From contig NZ_SODP01000001.1 in assembly GCF_004365355.1 (NCBI RefSeq), positions 1,247,473 to 1,311,472 on the forward strand: a stretch of 64,000 nt of DNA. The letters are read 5' to 3'. Below, piece after piece: positions 1 to 9,707 of the stretch. A program made the position numbers and the translations under genes. How positions within the stretch are numbered: position 1 is the first letter of the stretch; every line of letters starts with the position of its first letter. The stretch comes from Kribbella pratensis. GTDB lineage: Bacteria > Actinomycetota > Actinomycetes > Propionibacteriales > Kribbellaceae. The notes under the pieces are model-generated. The model worked only from the letters and a program-made list of their open reading frames with translations. It ran no database searches and was not told the origin of the DNA.

Positions 1-83
1 CCCCGAGGGCCTACTGTTGCGCGAGGACGAGCGTATCGGCCCGTCCGTTCACCTCGGGGGTGGACCGGACCCAGGAGGTCGCT

Positions 84-740
84 GTGGTGGCTGCCATCGA
101 GGTGAGGGACGCGCGCGTGAGTGACGCCGCCGACCTGGTCGCGTTGTGGCGTGAGCTGACCACCGCCGGGCTGCCGTCCCGGTTGCCCGCGCCGCCGTCG
201 ACGGCCGCCGCCGAGGTTGCCGTGAGCAAGCACCTGGACGATCCGTCCGGCCGTCTGCTGGTGGGTGAACTGGACGGCGAGATCCACGGCATGGCGTACC
301 TGCGCCGGACGGCGGTCAGCCCGCTGCACGACGACACCACGGTCACCGTCGAATACCTGCATGTCAGCGACTCCGCCCGCCGGCACGGTCTCGGCAAGGC
401 CCTGATCGCGGAAGCGGTCGCGTGGGCCGAGCACGAGGGCTGCGCGCACCTGGCCGTCGTCGCGCCCGCGATCGCCCGCGAGGCGAACCGGTTCCTGGCC
501 CGCCTCGGTCTCGGACAGGCCGGCGTACTGCGGTTCGCGAACACGCACACGGTCCGTCGCCGGCTCGCCGCCGAGCACGCGCCGAACCTGCTGGCCCTGC
601 TCTCGTCCCGCCGCTCCGCCTTCGCCCGCCGCGCTCAGCTCGGCGGCTCTGGCGGCAGCACTGCCGGTGGCTCTGTGGGCGGCACGGTCGACGGCACGGT
701 GGTCAGCTCCCCGGCGGAGCCTGAATCAGCTGGCAAGTGA
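84..740 (+). CDS. GNAT family N-acetyltransferase
   Basis: Predicted cytoplasmic acetyl-CoA-dependent N-acetyltransferase of unknown substrate, about 218 residues. A GNAT core covers roughly the first 160 residues. The central strand YLHVSDSARR is followed by the acetyl-CoA loop RHGLGKALIAEAV, the R-x-x-G-x-G/A pattern of motif A. The last ~50 residues are Ser/Gly/Thr-rich and look disordered. I chose the GTG at 84 because an AGGAGG ribosome site sits at 73-78 with good spacing; a GTG at 60 would place that site inside the gene. The 3' end overlaps the converging thioesterase gene by 38 bases. Family is clear, substrate is not. Confidence 0.8.
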   Translation: MVAAIEVRDARVSDAADLVALWRELTTAGLPSRLPAPPSTAAAEVAVSKHLDDPSGRLLVGELDGEIHGMAYLRRTAVSPLHDDTTVTVEYLHVSDSARRHGLGKALIAEAVAWAEHEGCAHLAVVAPAIAREANRFLARLGLGQAGVLRFANTHTVRRRLAAEHAPNLLALLSSRRSAFARRAQLGGSGGSTAGGSVGGTVDGTVVSSPAEPESAGK

Positions 741-1122
741 TCCGCGCGGTGCAGACCCGTTTGTCCCGCTCGTCGGTGACGATCACCTCGTACGACGTCG
801 TCGTACGGCCGAGGTAGATCGGGGTCGCGACACCTGTGACGACGCCCTCGCGGACCGCGCGGTGATGGGTCGCGTTGATGTCGACGCCGACCGCGACCTT
901 CCCGTACGTCGCCGCGTGCAGCGCGGAGCCGATCGAGCCGAGACTCTCGGCCAGGACGCAGGACGCGCCGCCGTGGAGCAGACCGTACGGCTGGGTGTTG
1001 CCCTTGACGGGCATCGTCGCGACCACCCGCTCGGGTGACGCTTCGCTGACAACGATTCCCATCAGCTGGAGGAGCGTGCCCTCCATGCCCATGCCCGGGC
1101 CGAGGTTGGTTTCATCTGTCAC
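703..1122 (-). CDS. PaaI-like hotdog-fold thioesterase
   Basis: Predicted acyl-CoA thioesterase of the PaaI/YdiI group, 139 residues, the usual single-hotdog length. The motif GLLHGGASCVLAESLGS (about residues 47-63) is the family HGG signature with the acidic residue on the following helix; VGVDINATHHRAVREG is the typical central strand. It probably hydrolyses an aromatic or medium-chain acyl-CoA in the cytoplasm; the substrate cannot be read from sequence. It diverges from polA across a 47-base gap and converges on the GNAT gene with a 38-base overlap. Confidence 0.88.
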   Translation of the reverse strand: MTDETNLGPGMGMEGTLLQLMGIVVSEASPERVVATMPVKGNTQPYGLLHGGASCVLAESLGSIGSALHAATYGKVAVGVDINATHHRAVREGVVTGVATPIYLGRTTTSYEVIVTDERDKRVCTARITCQLIQAPPGS

Positions 1123-1140
1123 GGAAGCAGTGTGTCAGAA

Positions 1141-1163
1141 CTGTCCACGGGACCCACTAGAGT
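1141..1163 (+). promoter_or_regulatory. Candidate RecA-independent DNA-damage promoter of polA
   Basis: CTGTC at 1141-1145 is followed 12 bases later by TAGAGT at 1158-1163. This is the spacing of the mycobacterial RecA_ND promoter controlled by PafBC (tTGTCRgtg-N8-TAnnnT). The RgtG part matches poorly here (CACG), so this site is weaker than the one at uvrB. The start codon at 1170 lies six bases after the -10 box, which fits a leaderless mRNA. Confidence 0.45.
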
Positions 1164-1169
1164 CGGTGT

Positions 1170-3899
<2,730 letters not shown>

Positions 3900-3928
3900 C
3901 CGCCCACTGGACGGTCTCTGGACAGCCA

Positions 3929-4402
3929 CTAGGGAGTCACGTACACCGGCATCGGATCGGGGGAAAGGGCGTTCTCGATGGACGCCCGCTCCCGGTCCGT
4001 CAAGTCGGGCAGGTCGTTCAGCGGCCACCAACGGACGTCGAGTGACTCGTCGTCGTTGACGCGCGGCTCACCGCGCAGCGGACGGCAGCGGAAGCACAGG
4101 TCGAGGAACTGGACCCGGTCGCCGTTCGGGTAACTGGCCGGTGGGAGCGACTCCATGCTGACCAGCCGCACGATCTCTGCCTCGACCGCGGTCTCCTCCT
4201 GGATCTCGCGGATCAGGCCGACGGCCGGCTGTTCGCCGGGCTCCAGGATGCCGGCGACCAGGCTCCAGCGGCCGTTGTCCGCGCGCCGGACCAGCAGGAC
4301 CTCGTCCGCGTCGTTGAGGACGACACCGGTGATGCCCGTGAGCCAGAGCAGGTCGTGCCCGATCTTCGTGCGGAGGTCGAGGATGAACTTCGGGGTCGCC
4401 AT
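3929..4402 (-). CDS. NUDIX hydrolase
   Basis: Predicted nucleoside-diphosphate-X pyrophosphatase, 157 residues. The NUDIX box GILEPGEQPAVGLIREIQEE (about residues 51-70) fits GX5EX7REUXEE, with Ala in place of the last Gly (EETAV). The N-terminal segment KFILDLRTKIGHDLLWL is typical of actinobacterial ADP-ribose/NADH-pyrophosphatase-like members, but the substrate is open. TAGGGT followed by seven bases before the ATG suggests a leaderless transcript. It converges on polA and diverges from the sugar transporter operon. Confidence 0.9.
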   Translation of the reverse strand: MATPKFILDLRTKIGHDLLWLTGITGVVLNDADEVLLVRRADNGRWSLVAGILEPGEQPAVGLIREIQEETAVEAEIVRLVSMESLPPASYPNGDRVQFLDLCFRCRPLRGEPRVNDDESLDVRWWPLNDLPDLTDRERASIENALSPDPMPVYVTP

Positions 4403-4471
4403 GAGCGAAACCCTATAGAACGGGCCGTTGCGGTTTCTTTCTGCAAGAAAGTTTGGTCACCGAACGCAAGC

Positions 4472-4485
4472 GGTAAGCGTTTGCC
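4472..4485 (+). promoter_or_regulatory. Candidate LacI-family operator
   Basis: GGTAAGCGTTTGCC contains the AAnCGnTT core of LacI-family operators, centred on CG, with five of seven outer positions symmetric. It lies in the intergenic region between the NUDIX gene and the oligosaccharide transporter operon, 162 bases before the binding-protein gene. A CTTTC-N5-GAAAG dyad at 4437-4451 lies nearby. No LacI gene is present in the window, so the regulator would be encoded elsewhere. Confidence 0.5.
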
Positions 4486-4577
4486 GCGCAAGATACCGAC
4501 AGTGATGGACCGATCTCGGTCAGTGTCCGATGAGGTCTTCCGCGCAACTGCTTTCTATGTCATTCTCCGGGGCAAAG

Positions 4578-4609
4578 ATCCGAGATCCTATCGGATATCG
4601 CTCTCGGAT
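4578..4609 (+). promoter_or_regulatory. Nested inverted repeat upstream of sugar transporter operon
   Basis: ATCCGAGA (4578-4585) and TCTCGGAT (4602-4609) form a perfect 8-base inverted repeat. Inside it ATCC-TATC-GGAT (4585-4596) forms a second small dyad. The element ends 38 bases before the binding-protein start, in promoter or leader position, so it may be an operator or an mRNA hairpin. Function is inferred from position only. Confidence 0.4.
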
Positions 4610-4647
4610 ATTTCGTCTTTTGTTCCGACCAGCCGCCAGGAGGAACC

Positions 4648-6399
4648 ATGCCGAACGATGACGCGCGCCTTGGAGTCAGCCGTCGATCATTGATCGCGGG
4701 GGCCCTCGGCCTGACCGCGGTGACTGCCGGCGGCGGCCTGCTCAGTGGGTGTAGTGGCAAGAGCAACGCCGGCGCCGCGGCCGCGGGCGCCGGCGAGGCC
4801 GCCCCGAGCGTGACCCTCGGCCCGAAGCTGACCACCGTGCAGTACCCGCCGGGGTACGTCGGGCCGGTCGCCCGCACGCTGCAACCGCTCACCACCGAGA
4901 AGGTGACGTTCAAGATCGTCGTCAAGCAGGACGTGACGATCGGGGACTGGAAGACCAACGCCTTCACGAAGTGGCTCGAGCAGAAGACCGGCGTGCACAT
5001 CGAGTGGAGCCAGATCGGCGGCACCGACGACGACGTGATGACCAAGGTCAACGCGATGATCGCGGCCGGCGACATCCCGGACGCGTTCCTGGGTATCGGC
5101 TTCACCCGCTCCCAGCTGTTCCTGTACGGCGCCCAAGGGCTCTTCACCGACGTCGGTCAGCACATCGACGCCTACGCACTGAACCTGCAGCAGGCGATGA
5201 AGGACTACCCGGAGACGCGCAAGCTGATCCAGGCGCCGGACAAGAAGATCTACTCGTTCCCGGGGATCAACGACTGCTTCCACTGCCGGGCCATCGACGG
5301 ACGTGGATGGCTGAACGTCGACTGGATCAAGCAGGTCGGCCTGGCGATGCCGAAGACCACCGACGAGTTCCGCGAAGTACTGCGTGCGTTCAAGAAGGCG
5401 GACCTGGCCGGCAACGGCAAGACGATCCCGTTCGCGGGCTACAACGAGGCTCCGCTCGACCCGTTCTTCATGAACGCGTTCCTCTACGATCCGGGCGAGC
5501 CGTGGCTGGTGGTCAAGGACGGCAAGGTCGATGTCGCGTTCGACAAGGACGAATGGCGCGAGGGCCTGAAGTACGTGAACGGTCTCTACAAGGAAGGTCT
5601 GATCAGCCGGGACGTCTTCACCGCCGACGGGGACCAGTTGAAGCGCTACGGCAACGCGCCGGGCAAACCGCTGATCGGCGGTGCCCGGTCGAACTACTGG
5701 GGCAACTTCCTCGACATCGACCAGAAGGACCTGAACGCGCGTTGGCGCCAGTACGAGGCCTGCCCGCCGCTCAAGGGACCGAACGGCGTCCAGTACGCCG
5801 CGTGGGACTACCTGAACGTCGGCGTCGAGGTCGCGCACCTGGTGATCACCAAGAAGTGCGCCAAGCCGGACCTGCTGGTGCAGTGGGCCGACGCGCAGTA
5901 CGAGCTGGAGGCGATCCTGCGCGGGTACGGCGGTCCGAAGTTCGCGTGGGCGAAGAAGGGTGACCTCGGGATCAACGGCAAGCAGGCGGTGTACGGGTTC
6001 GACGCGACCTGGAACTCGCAGAAGAACCTCAACTGGGGTCAGGACAACCCGATGTACCGCTCCCAGGACTTCCGGCTGGGCGAACGGGTGCTGCCGGGCG
6101 ATCTGACCTTCGAGAAGCCACTCTACGAGCAGACCAAGGAGCGCTTCTTCCCGCTGAAGCAGCCGCAGGAGATGCAGTTCCCGCCGGTCACGCTGGATCA
6201 GGACCAGGCCGCGCAGGAGGCGGAGCTGAAGACCAACCTCAAGGGTGAGGTGAATCAGTCGTTCGCGAAGTTCCTCACCGGGCAGCTCGACCCGAACGAC
6301 GACGGCGCCTGGAACGACTACAAGGACCGGGTCAGCAAGATCGGCGTGAAGCCGTATCTCGAGCTCCAGCAGGCCGCCTACGAGACGTATAACTCATGA
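4648..6399 (+). CDS. Oligosaccharide ABC transporter substrate-binding lipoprotein (LplA-like)
   Basis: Extracellular solute receptor of a carbohydrate ABC importer, 583 residues, typical of the large LplA/YtcQ class for complex sugars. The N-terminus has a Tat-type SRRSLI motif at residues 11-16, a hydrophobic stretch and lipobox LLSGC with Cys35, so it is probably exported folded and lipid-anchored. An AGGAGG ribosome site lies 5 bases before the ATG. Its stop overlaps the next permease start (ATGA). No glycoside hydrolase or ATPase is adjacent, so the ligand is unknown and the ATPase is presumably a shared MsmK-type protein encoded elsewhere. Confidence 0.9.
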   Translation: MPNDDARLGVSRRSLIAGALGLTAVTAGGGLLSGCSGKSNAGAAAAGAGEAAPSVTLGPKLTTVQYPPGYVGPVARTLQPLTTEKVTFKIVVKQDVTIGDWKTNAFTKWLEQKTGVHIEWSQIGGTDDDVMTKVNAMIAAGDIPDAFLGIGFTRSQLFLYGAQGLFTDVGQHIDAYALNLQQAMKDYPETRKLIQAPDKKIYSFPGINDCFHCRAIDGRGWLNVDWIKQVGLAMPKTTDEFREVLRAFKKADLAGNGKTIPFAGYNEAPLDPFFMNAFLYDPGEPWLVVKDGKVDVAFDKDEWREGLKYVNGLYKEGLISRDVFTADGDQLKRYGNAPGKPLIGGARSNYWGNFLDIDQKDLNARWRQYEACPPLKGPNGVQYAAWDYLNVGVEVAHLVITKKCAKPDLLVQWADAQYELEAILRGYGGPKFAWAKKGDLGINGKQAVYGFDATWNSQKNLNWGQDNPMYRSQDFRLGERVLPGDLTFEKPLYEQTKERFFPLKQPQEMQFPPVTLDQDQAAQEAELKTNLKGEVNQSFAKFLTGQLDPNDDGAWNDYKDRVSKIGVKPYLELQQAAYETYNS

Positions 6400-7331
6400 G
6401 CGCCGGGACTCTGCCGCCTGACGAGCAGCGGCTGGCGGTGGGCGCGTCGATCCAGGACACCCGCGGTGACAAGATCGCGATGGCCTGCATCTACACCGCG
6501 CTCGGCCTGTTCTGCCTGGCGATCCTCTACCCGCTGGTCTATGTCCTCAGCGCGTCGGTCAGCAACACCAGGAAGGTGTCGGCCGGAGAGGTCTGGCTGT
6601 GGCCGGTCGGCTTCACGCTGGATGCCTACCGGGCGATCTTCGACTACAAGGCGATCGTCAGCAGTTTCGGCAACTCGGTGTACTACGCGCTCGTCGGCGC
6701 GCTCGTGGCAACGGTTCTCACGCTGCTCGCGGCGTACCCGCTGTCGCGCAAGGGGCTGCCGGGCAAGGGCATCATCATGGGCGCGTTCGTGTTCACGATG
6801 ATGTTCAACGGCGGCCTGATCCCGACGTACCTCGTGGTCGACCAGCTGGGACTGCTGAACACGCGGTGGGCGATCATCCTGCCGACCGCGATGGCGGTCT
6901 GGAACGTGATCATCACCCGGACCTACTTCATGGTGACGATCCCGGAGGAGCTGGTCGAGGCCGGGAAGGTCGACGGTTGCAGCGACTTCGGCTTCTTCTG
7001 GCGGGTCGTGCTGCCGCTGAGCAAGCCGATCATCGCGGTGAACCTGTTGTTCTACGCGGTCGGGCAGTGGAACTCGTTCTTCAACGCGCTGATCTACCTG
7101 ACCAACGAGCACCTGTTCCCACTGCAGGTGGTGCTGCGGCAGATCCTGATCCAGTCGAAGGTCGACCCGTCGCAGATGCAGGACACCAGCAAGTTGCTGC
7201 AGATGCAGGAGCTGCAGCAGCAGCTGAAGTACTCGCTGATCGTGATCGGCATGATCCCGCCGCTGCTGGTCTATCCGTTCGTGCAGAAGCACTTCGTCAA
7301 GGGAGCCATGGTCGGCTCGCTGAAGGGATGA
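6396..7331 (+). CDS. Carbohydrate ABC transporter permease (LplC/YtcP-like)
   Basis: Inner-membrane permease of the MalG-type half, 311 residues, about six membrane segments. The EAA-type loop EAGKVDGCSDFGFFWRVVLP lies near residues 187-206 and contacts the ATPase. The segment ESxx-free N-terminus begins in the cytoplasm and the first membrane helix is near residues 30-52. It overlaps the binding-protein gene by four bases (ATGA), so it is translationally coupled. Order binding protein - LplC - LplB matches oligosaccharide importers lacking a local ATPase. Confidence 0.92.
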   Translation: MSAGTLPPDEQRLAVGASIQDTRGDKIAMACIYTALGLFCLAILYPLVYVLSASVSNTRKVSAGEVWLWPVGFTLDAYRAIFDYKAIVSSFGNSVYYALVGALVATVLTLLAAYPLSRKGLPGKGIIMGAFVFTMMFNGGLIPTYLVVDQLGLLNTRWAIILPTAMAVWNVIITRTYFMVTIPEELVEAGKVDGCSDFGFFWRVVLPLSKPIIAVNLLFYAVGQWNSFFNALIYLTNEHLFPLQVVLRQILIQSKVDPSQMQDTSKLLQMQELQQQLKYSLIVIGMIPPLLVYPFVQKHFVKGAMVGSLKG

Positions 7332-7335
7332 CGGC

Positions 7336-8319
7336 ATGACGACCTCGACAGAAGCTCGTTCGGCCGTCCGGTCCGCGGCCCACAAGCGGACCCGGACGGC
7401 GAAGAACGCGGTCGGCCTCGGGCTGCGGATGCGCCGCAACTGGCAGCTGTACGCGATGCTCGCGCTACCGCTGCTCTGGCTGGCGATCTTCGCCTACTGG
7501 CCGATGTACGGCGTGATCATCGCCTTCAAGGACTACAACGTGGTGTCCGGGATCTGGGGCAGCCCGTGGGCCGGCATGAAGTACTTCCACCGGTTCGTCG
7601 AGTCGTACCAGTTCTGGCGGTTGATCAAGAACACCGTGTACCTGCACGTCTACGAGTTGGTGGCGACGTTCCCGTTGCCGATCATCCTCGCGCTGTGCCT
7701 GAACACGATCCGCAAGAAGTGGTTCAGCCGGGCCTCGCAGCTGATCACCTACGCGCCGCACTTCATCTCCACGGTCGTTGTGGTGGGTCTGCTCGTCGTG
7801 CTGACCAGCCCGAACACCGGCGTGACCAACAAGCTCCTCGGTCTGTTCGGCATCGGGCCGCAGAACCTGATGGGGGACTCGGGGATGTTCCGGCACCTCT
7901 ACGTCTGGTCCGGCGCGTGGCAGACGATGGGATTCGCGGCGATCATCTACCTGGCCGCGCTGACCAGTGTGCCGCCGGAGCTGCACGAGGCGGCGATCGT
8001 GGACGGAGCCTCGCGGCTGCGGCGGATGTGGCACATCGACCTGCCGGCGATCGTGCCGGTGGCGGTGATCCTGCTGATCCTGGACATCGGCAGGATCCTG
8101 TCCGTCGGGTTCGAGAAGGTGCTGCTGATGCAGAACAGCCTGAATCTCGACGTGGCCGAGGTGATCGACACCTACGTCTACAAGATCGGTCTGGCGTCGT
8201 CCGTGCCGCAGTTCAGCTACGCGACCGCGATCGGGCTTTTCAGATCGGTGATCGGCTTGGTGCTGCTGGTGCTGGCGAACACCTTCGCCCGCCGATTCGC
8301 GCGAAGCAGTCTTTGGTAG
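7336..8319 (+). CDS. Sugar ABC transporter permease (LplB/YteP-like)
   Basis: MalF-type half of the same importer, 327 residues. A charged N-terminus rich in Arg/Lys (about 1-35) precedes a first helix and the conserved YWPMYGVIIAFKDYN segment typical of LplB. The EAA loop HEAAIVDGASRLRRMWHIDL lies near residues 217-236. It starts 4 bases after the LplC stop. Its last codons (SLW-stop) lie in the first copy of a 15-bp tandem repeat at 8308-8352, and it converges on the flippase gene 31 bases away. Confidence 0.92.
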   Translation: MTTSTEARSAVRSAAHKRTRTAKNAVGLGLRMRRNWQLYAMLALPLLWLAIFAYWPMYGVIIAFKDYNVVSGIWGSPWAGMKYFHRFVESYQFWRLIKNTVYLHVYELVATFPLPIILALCLNTIRKKWFSRASQLITYAPHFISTVVVVGLLVVLTSPNTGVTNKLLGLFGIGPQNLMGDSGMFRHLYVWSGAWQTMGFAAIIYLAALTSVPPELHEAAIVDGASRLRRMWHIDLPAIVPVAVILLILDIGRILSVGFEKVLLMQNSLNLDVAEVIDTYVYKIGLASSVPQFSYATAIGLFRSVIGLVLLVLANTFARRFARSSLW

Positions 8320-8352
8320 GCCAGTCTTTGGTAGGCGAGTCTCTGGTGGGCT
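8308..8352 (+). repeat. Three-copy 15-bp tandem repeat between convergent genes
   Basis: Units AGTCTTTGGTAGGCC (8308), AGTCTTTGGTAGGCG (8323) and AGTCTCTGGTGGGCT (8338) repeat with an exact 15-base period. The first unit holds the permease stop codon, and the third ends at the flippase stop codon, so the repeat fills the whole gap between convergent genes. No clear terminator hairpin is seen within it. Confidence 0.85.
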
Positions 8353-9601
8353 ACTCGGCGGCCTGCCGGTGCAGTCCGGTCGCCAGGACGGCCGAGAGCA
8401 GGAGCGCGCAGGTGCTGGTCATCGCGACCAGCACCTTCACGCCGTTCAGGCCGGTGGCGATGTCGGTGCCGAGCACGATTCCGGCGGCCACCGCGAGGAC
8501 GACGAGGCCGATCCAGATCACCAGCGCCGCGCGTTTCTCCTGCTGCGCGATCGCGGCGTATACGACGAGCTGCAGTACGGCGTACGCCGAGCCGGCGACT
8601 GCGAACAGCCAGGTGTACGGGCCGAGCGGCGCGTACTTCTCCTTGCCGCCGATGACCTCGACGACGATGCCGGGCAGGATCAACGTGCCGACGACCGCGC
8701 AGACGCCCAGACCCGCGACGGCCATGATCGAGCGTCGCAGCCGGAGGGTGTCGCCGGGGGAGTTGGCCAGCGATGGGAACACGAGCACGATGACGAACTG
8801 CGGCAGGAACAGGCAGGCTTTCGCGATGATCAGACCGGCCGCGTAGTACCCGCTGTCCTTCTCGTCGAGCAGGGCGCGGGCGAAGAGGACATCGGCGTTG
8901 GCCAGAGCGAAGAACGCGAGCAGCGTGTGCGTGCCGTGCACAGATTCTCGCAGTACGTCCTTGACCTGCTGAGTTGTCGAGCCGCTGGAGCCGCGCAGGA
9001 AGAACTGACCGAGCACAGCCGGTACGGCGGCACCGAGCGCGAGACCGGCCATGGCCCAGTCGAGCGACGGGTGGATCAGCAGTGCACCGCCGCCGAGGAC
9101 CAGCCGGCCGACCCCGGTGGAGAAATAGACGGCGGCCAGCTCGGTCCAGCGCTGGCTGCCCTGCAGTACGCCGAGCTGCGAACCCATCAGCGTGAGGCCG
9201 CCCAACGTCGGAGCGAGCAGCAGGATGGCGACGATCGAGTCGATGTGGAGCAGCCACATGAACAGCGGCGTCAGTACCAGGCAGAGCGCTGTGAGCCCGA
9301 GAGCAGCCCGACGGCCTGCACGCAGCATCGCGTCGGCCAGCGCGGCTGCGCCCTTCCCGGTGTGCGTGGCGAGCTGGCGAGCGCCGGCAGCCTGCAGACC
9401 GAGTGAGGCGACGTTACCGATCAGCAGCAGACCCAGGAGGGCGGTGATCGCTCCGAACTGCTCCGGTATCAGCCGGCGGGAGGCGATCAGCGTGAACCCG
9501 TAGGCGGCCACGTTCATGATCGCCATCGCGACGGCGACCACCGTGGCGCTGCGCAGGAAGGCACTGCGGGGCGCCTGCGGTTGGGTGGTGCCCGACGTCA
9601 T
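8351..9601 (-). CDS. Polysaccharide flippase (Wzx/MATE-like, MOP superfamily)
   Basis: Predicted multi-pass inner-membrane lipid-linked saccharide flippase, 416 residues with about 12 hydrophobic segments. The N-terminal pattern ATVVAVAMAIMNVAAYGFTL with ASRRLIPEQFGAITAL is typical of oligosaccharide flippases. I chose the ATG at 9601 because membrane segment 1 begins about 18 residues later; the longer upstream extension is Arg/Pro-rich and unlike the family. It is divergent from the AftD-like gene, 106 bases apart, which suggests a joint role in an envelope glycan. Confidence 0.82.
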   Translation of the reverse strand: MTSGTTQPQAPRSAFLRSATVVAVAMAIMNVAAYGFTLIASRRLIPEQFGAITALLGLLLIGNVASLGLQAAGARQLATHTGKGAAALADAMLRAGRRAALGLTALCLVLTPLFMWLLHIDSIVAILLLAPTLGGLTLMGSQLGVLQGSQRWTELAAVYFSTGVGRLVLGGGALLIHPSLDWAMAGLALGAAVPAVLGQFFLRGSSGSTTQQVKDVLRESVHGTHTLLAFFALANADVLFARALLDEKDSGYYAAGLIIAKACLFLPQFVIVLVFPSLANSPGDTLRLRRSIMAVAGLGVCAVVGTLILPGIVVEVIGGKEKYAPLGPYTWLFAVAGSAYAVLQLVVYAAIAQQEKRAALVIWIGLVVLAVAAGIVLGTDIATGLNGVKVLVAMTSTCALLLSAVLATGLHRQAAE

Positions 9602-9707
9602 TCTGTGCGGCCTCGGATCGGTGGGATATCGATGGGGTGATATTGCCGACCTCACGGTACGGCAACGATGCCGTCGGGAGGCCGCCGGATCCGTTAATGT
9701 CCCGCCG

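Noticed and set aside
9516..9707. Upstream extension of the AftD-like gene starting at ATG 9516
   Set aside because: It lies on the antisense strand of the flippase 5' end and lacks family similarity; GTG 9708 fits better.
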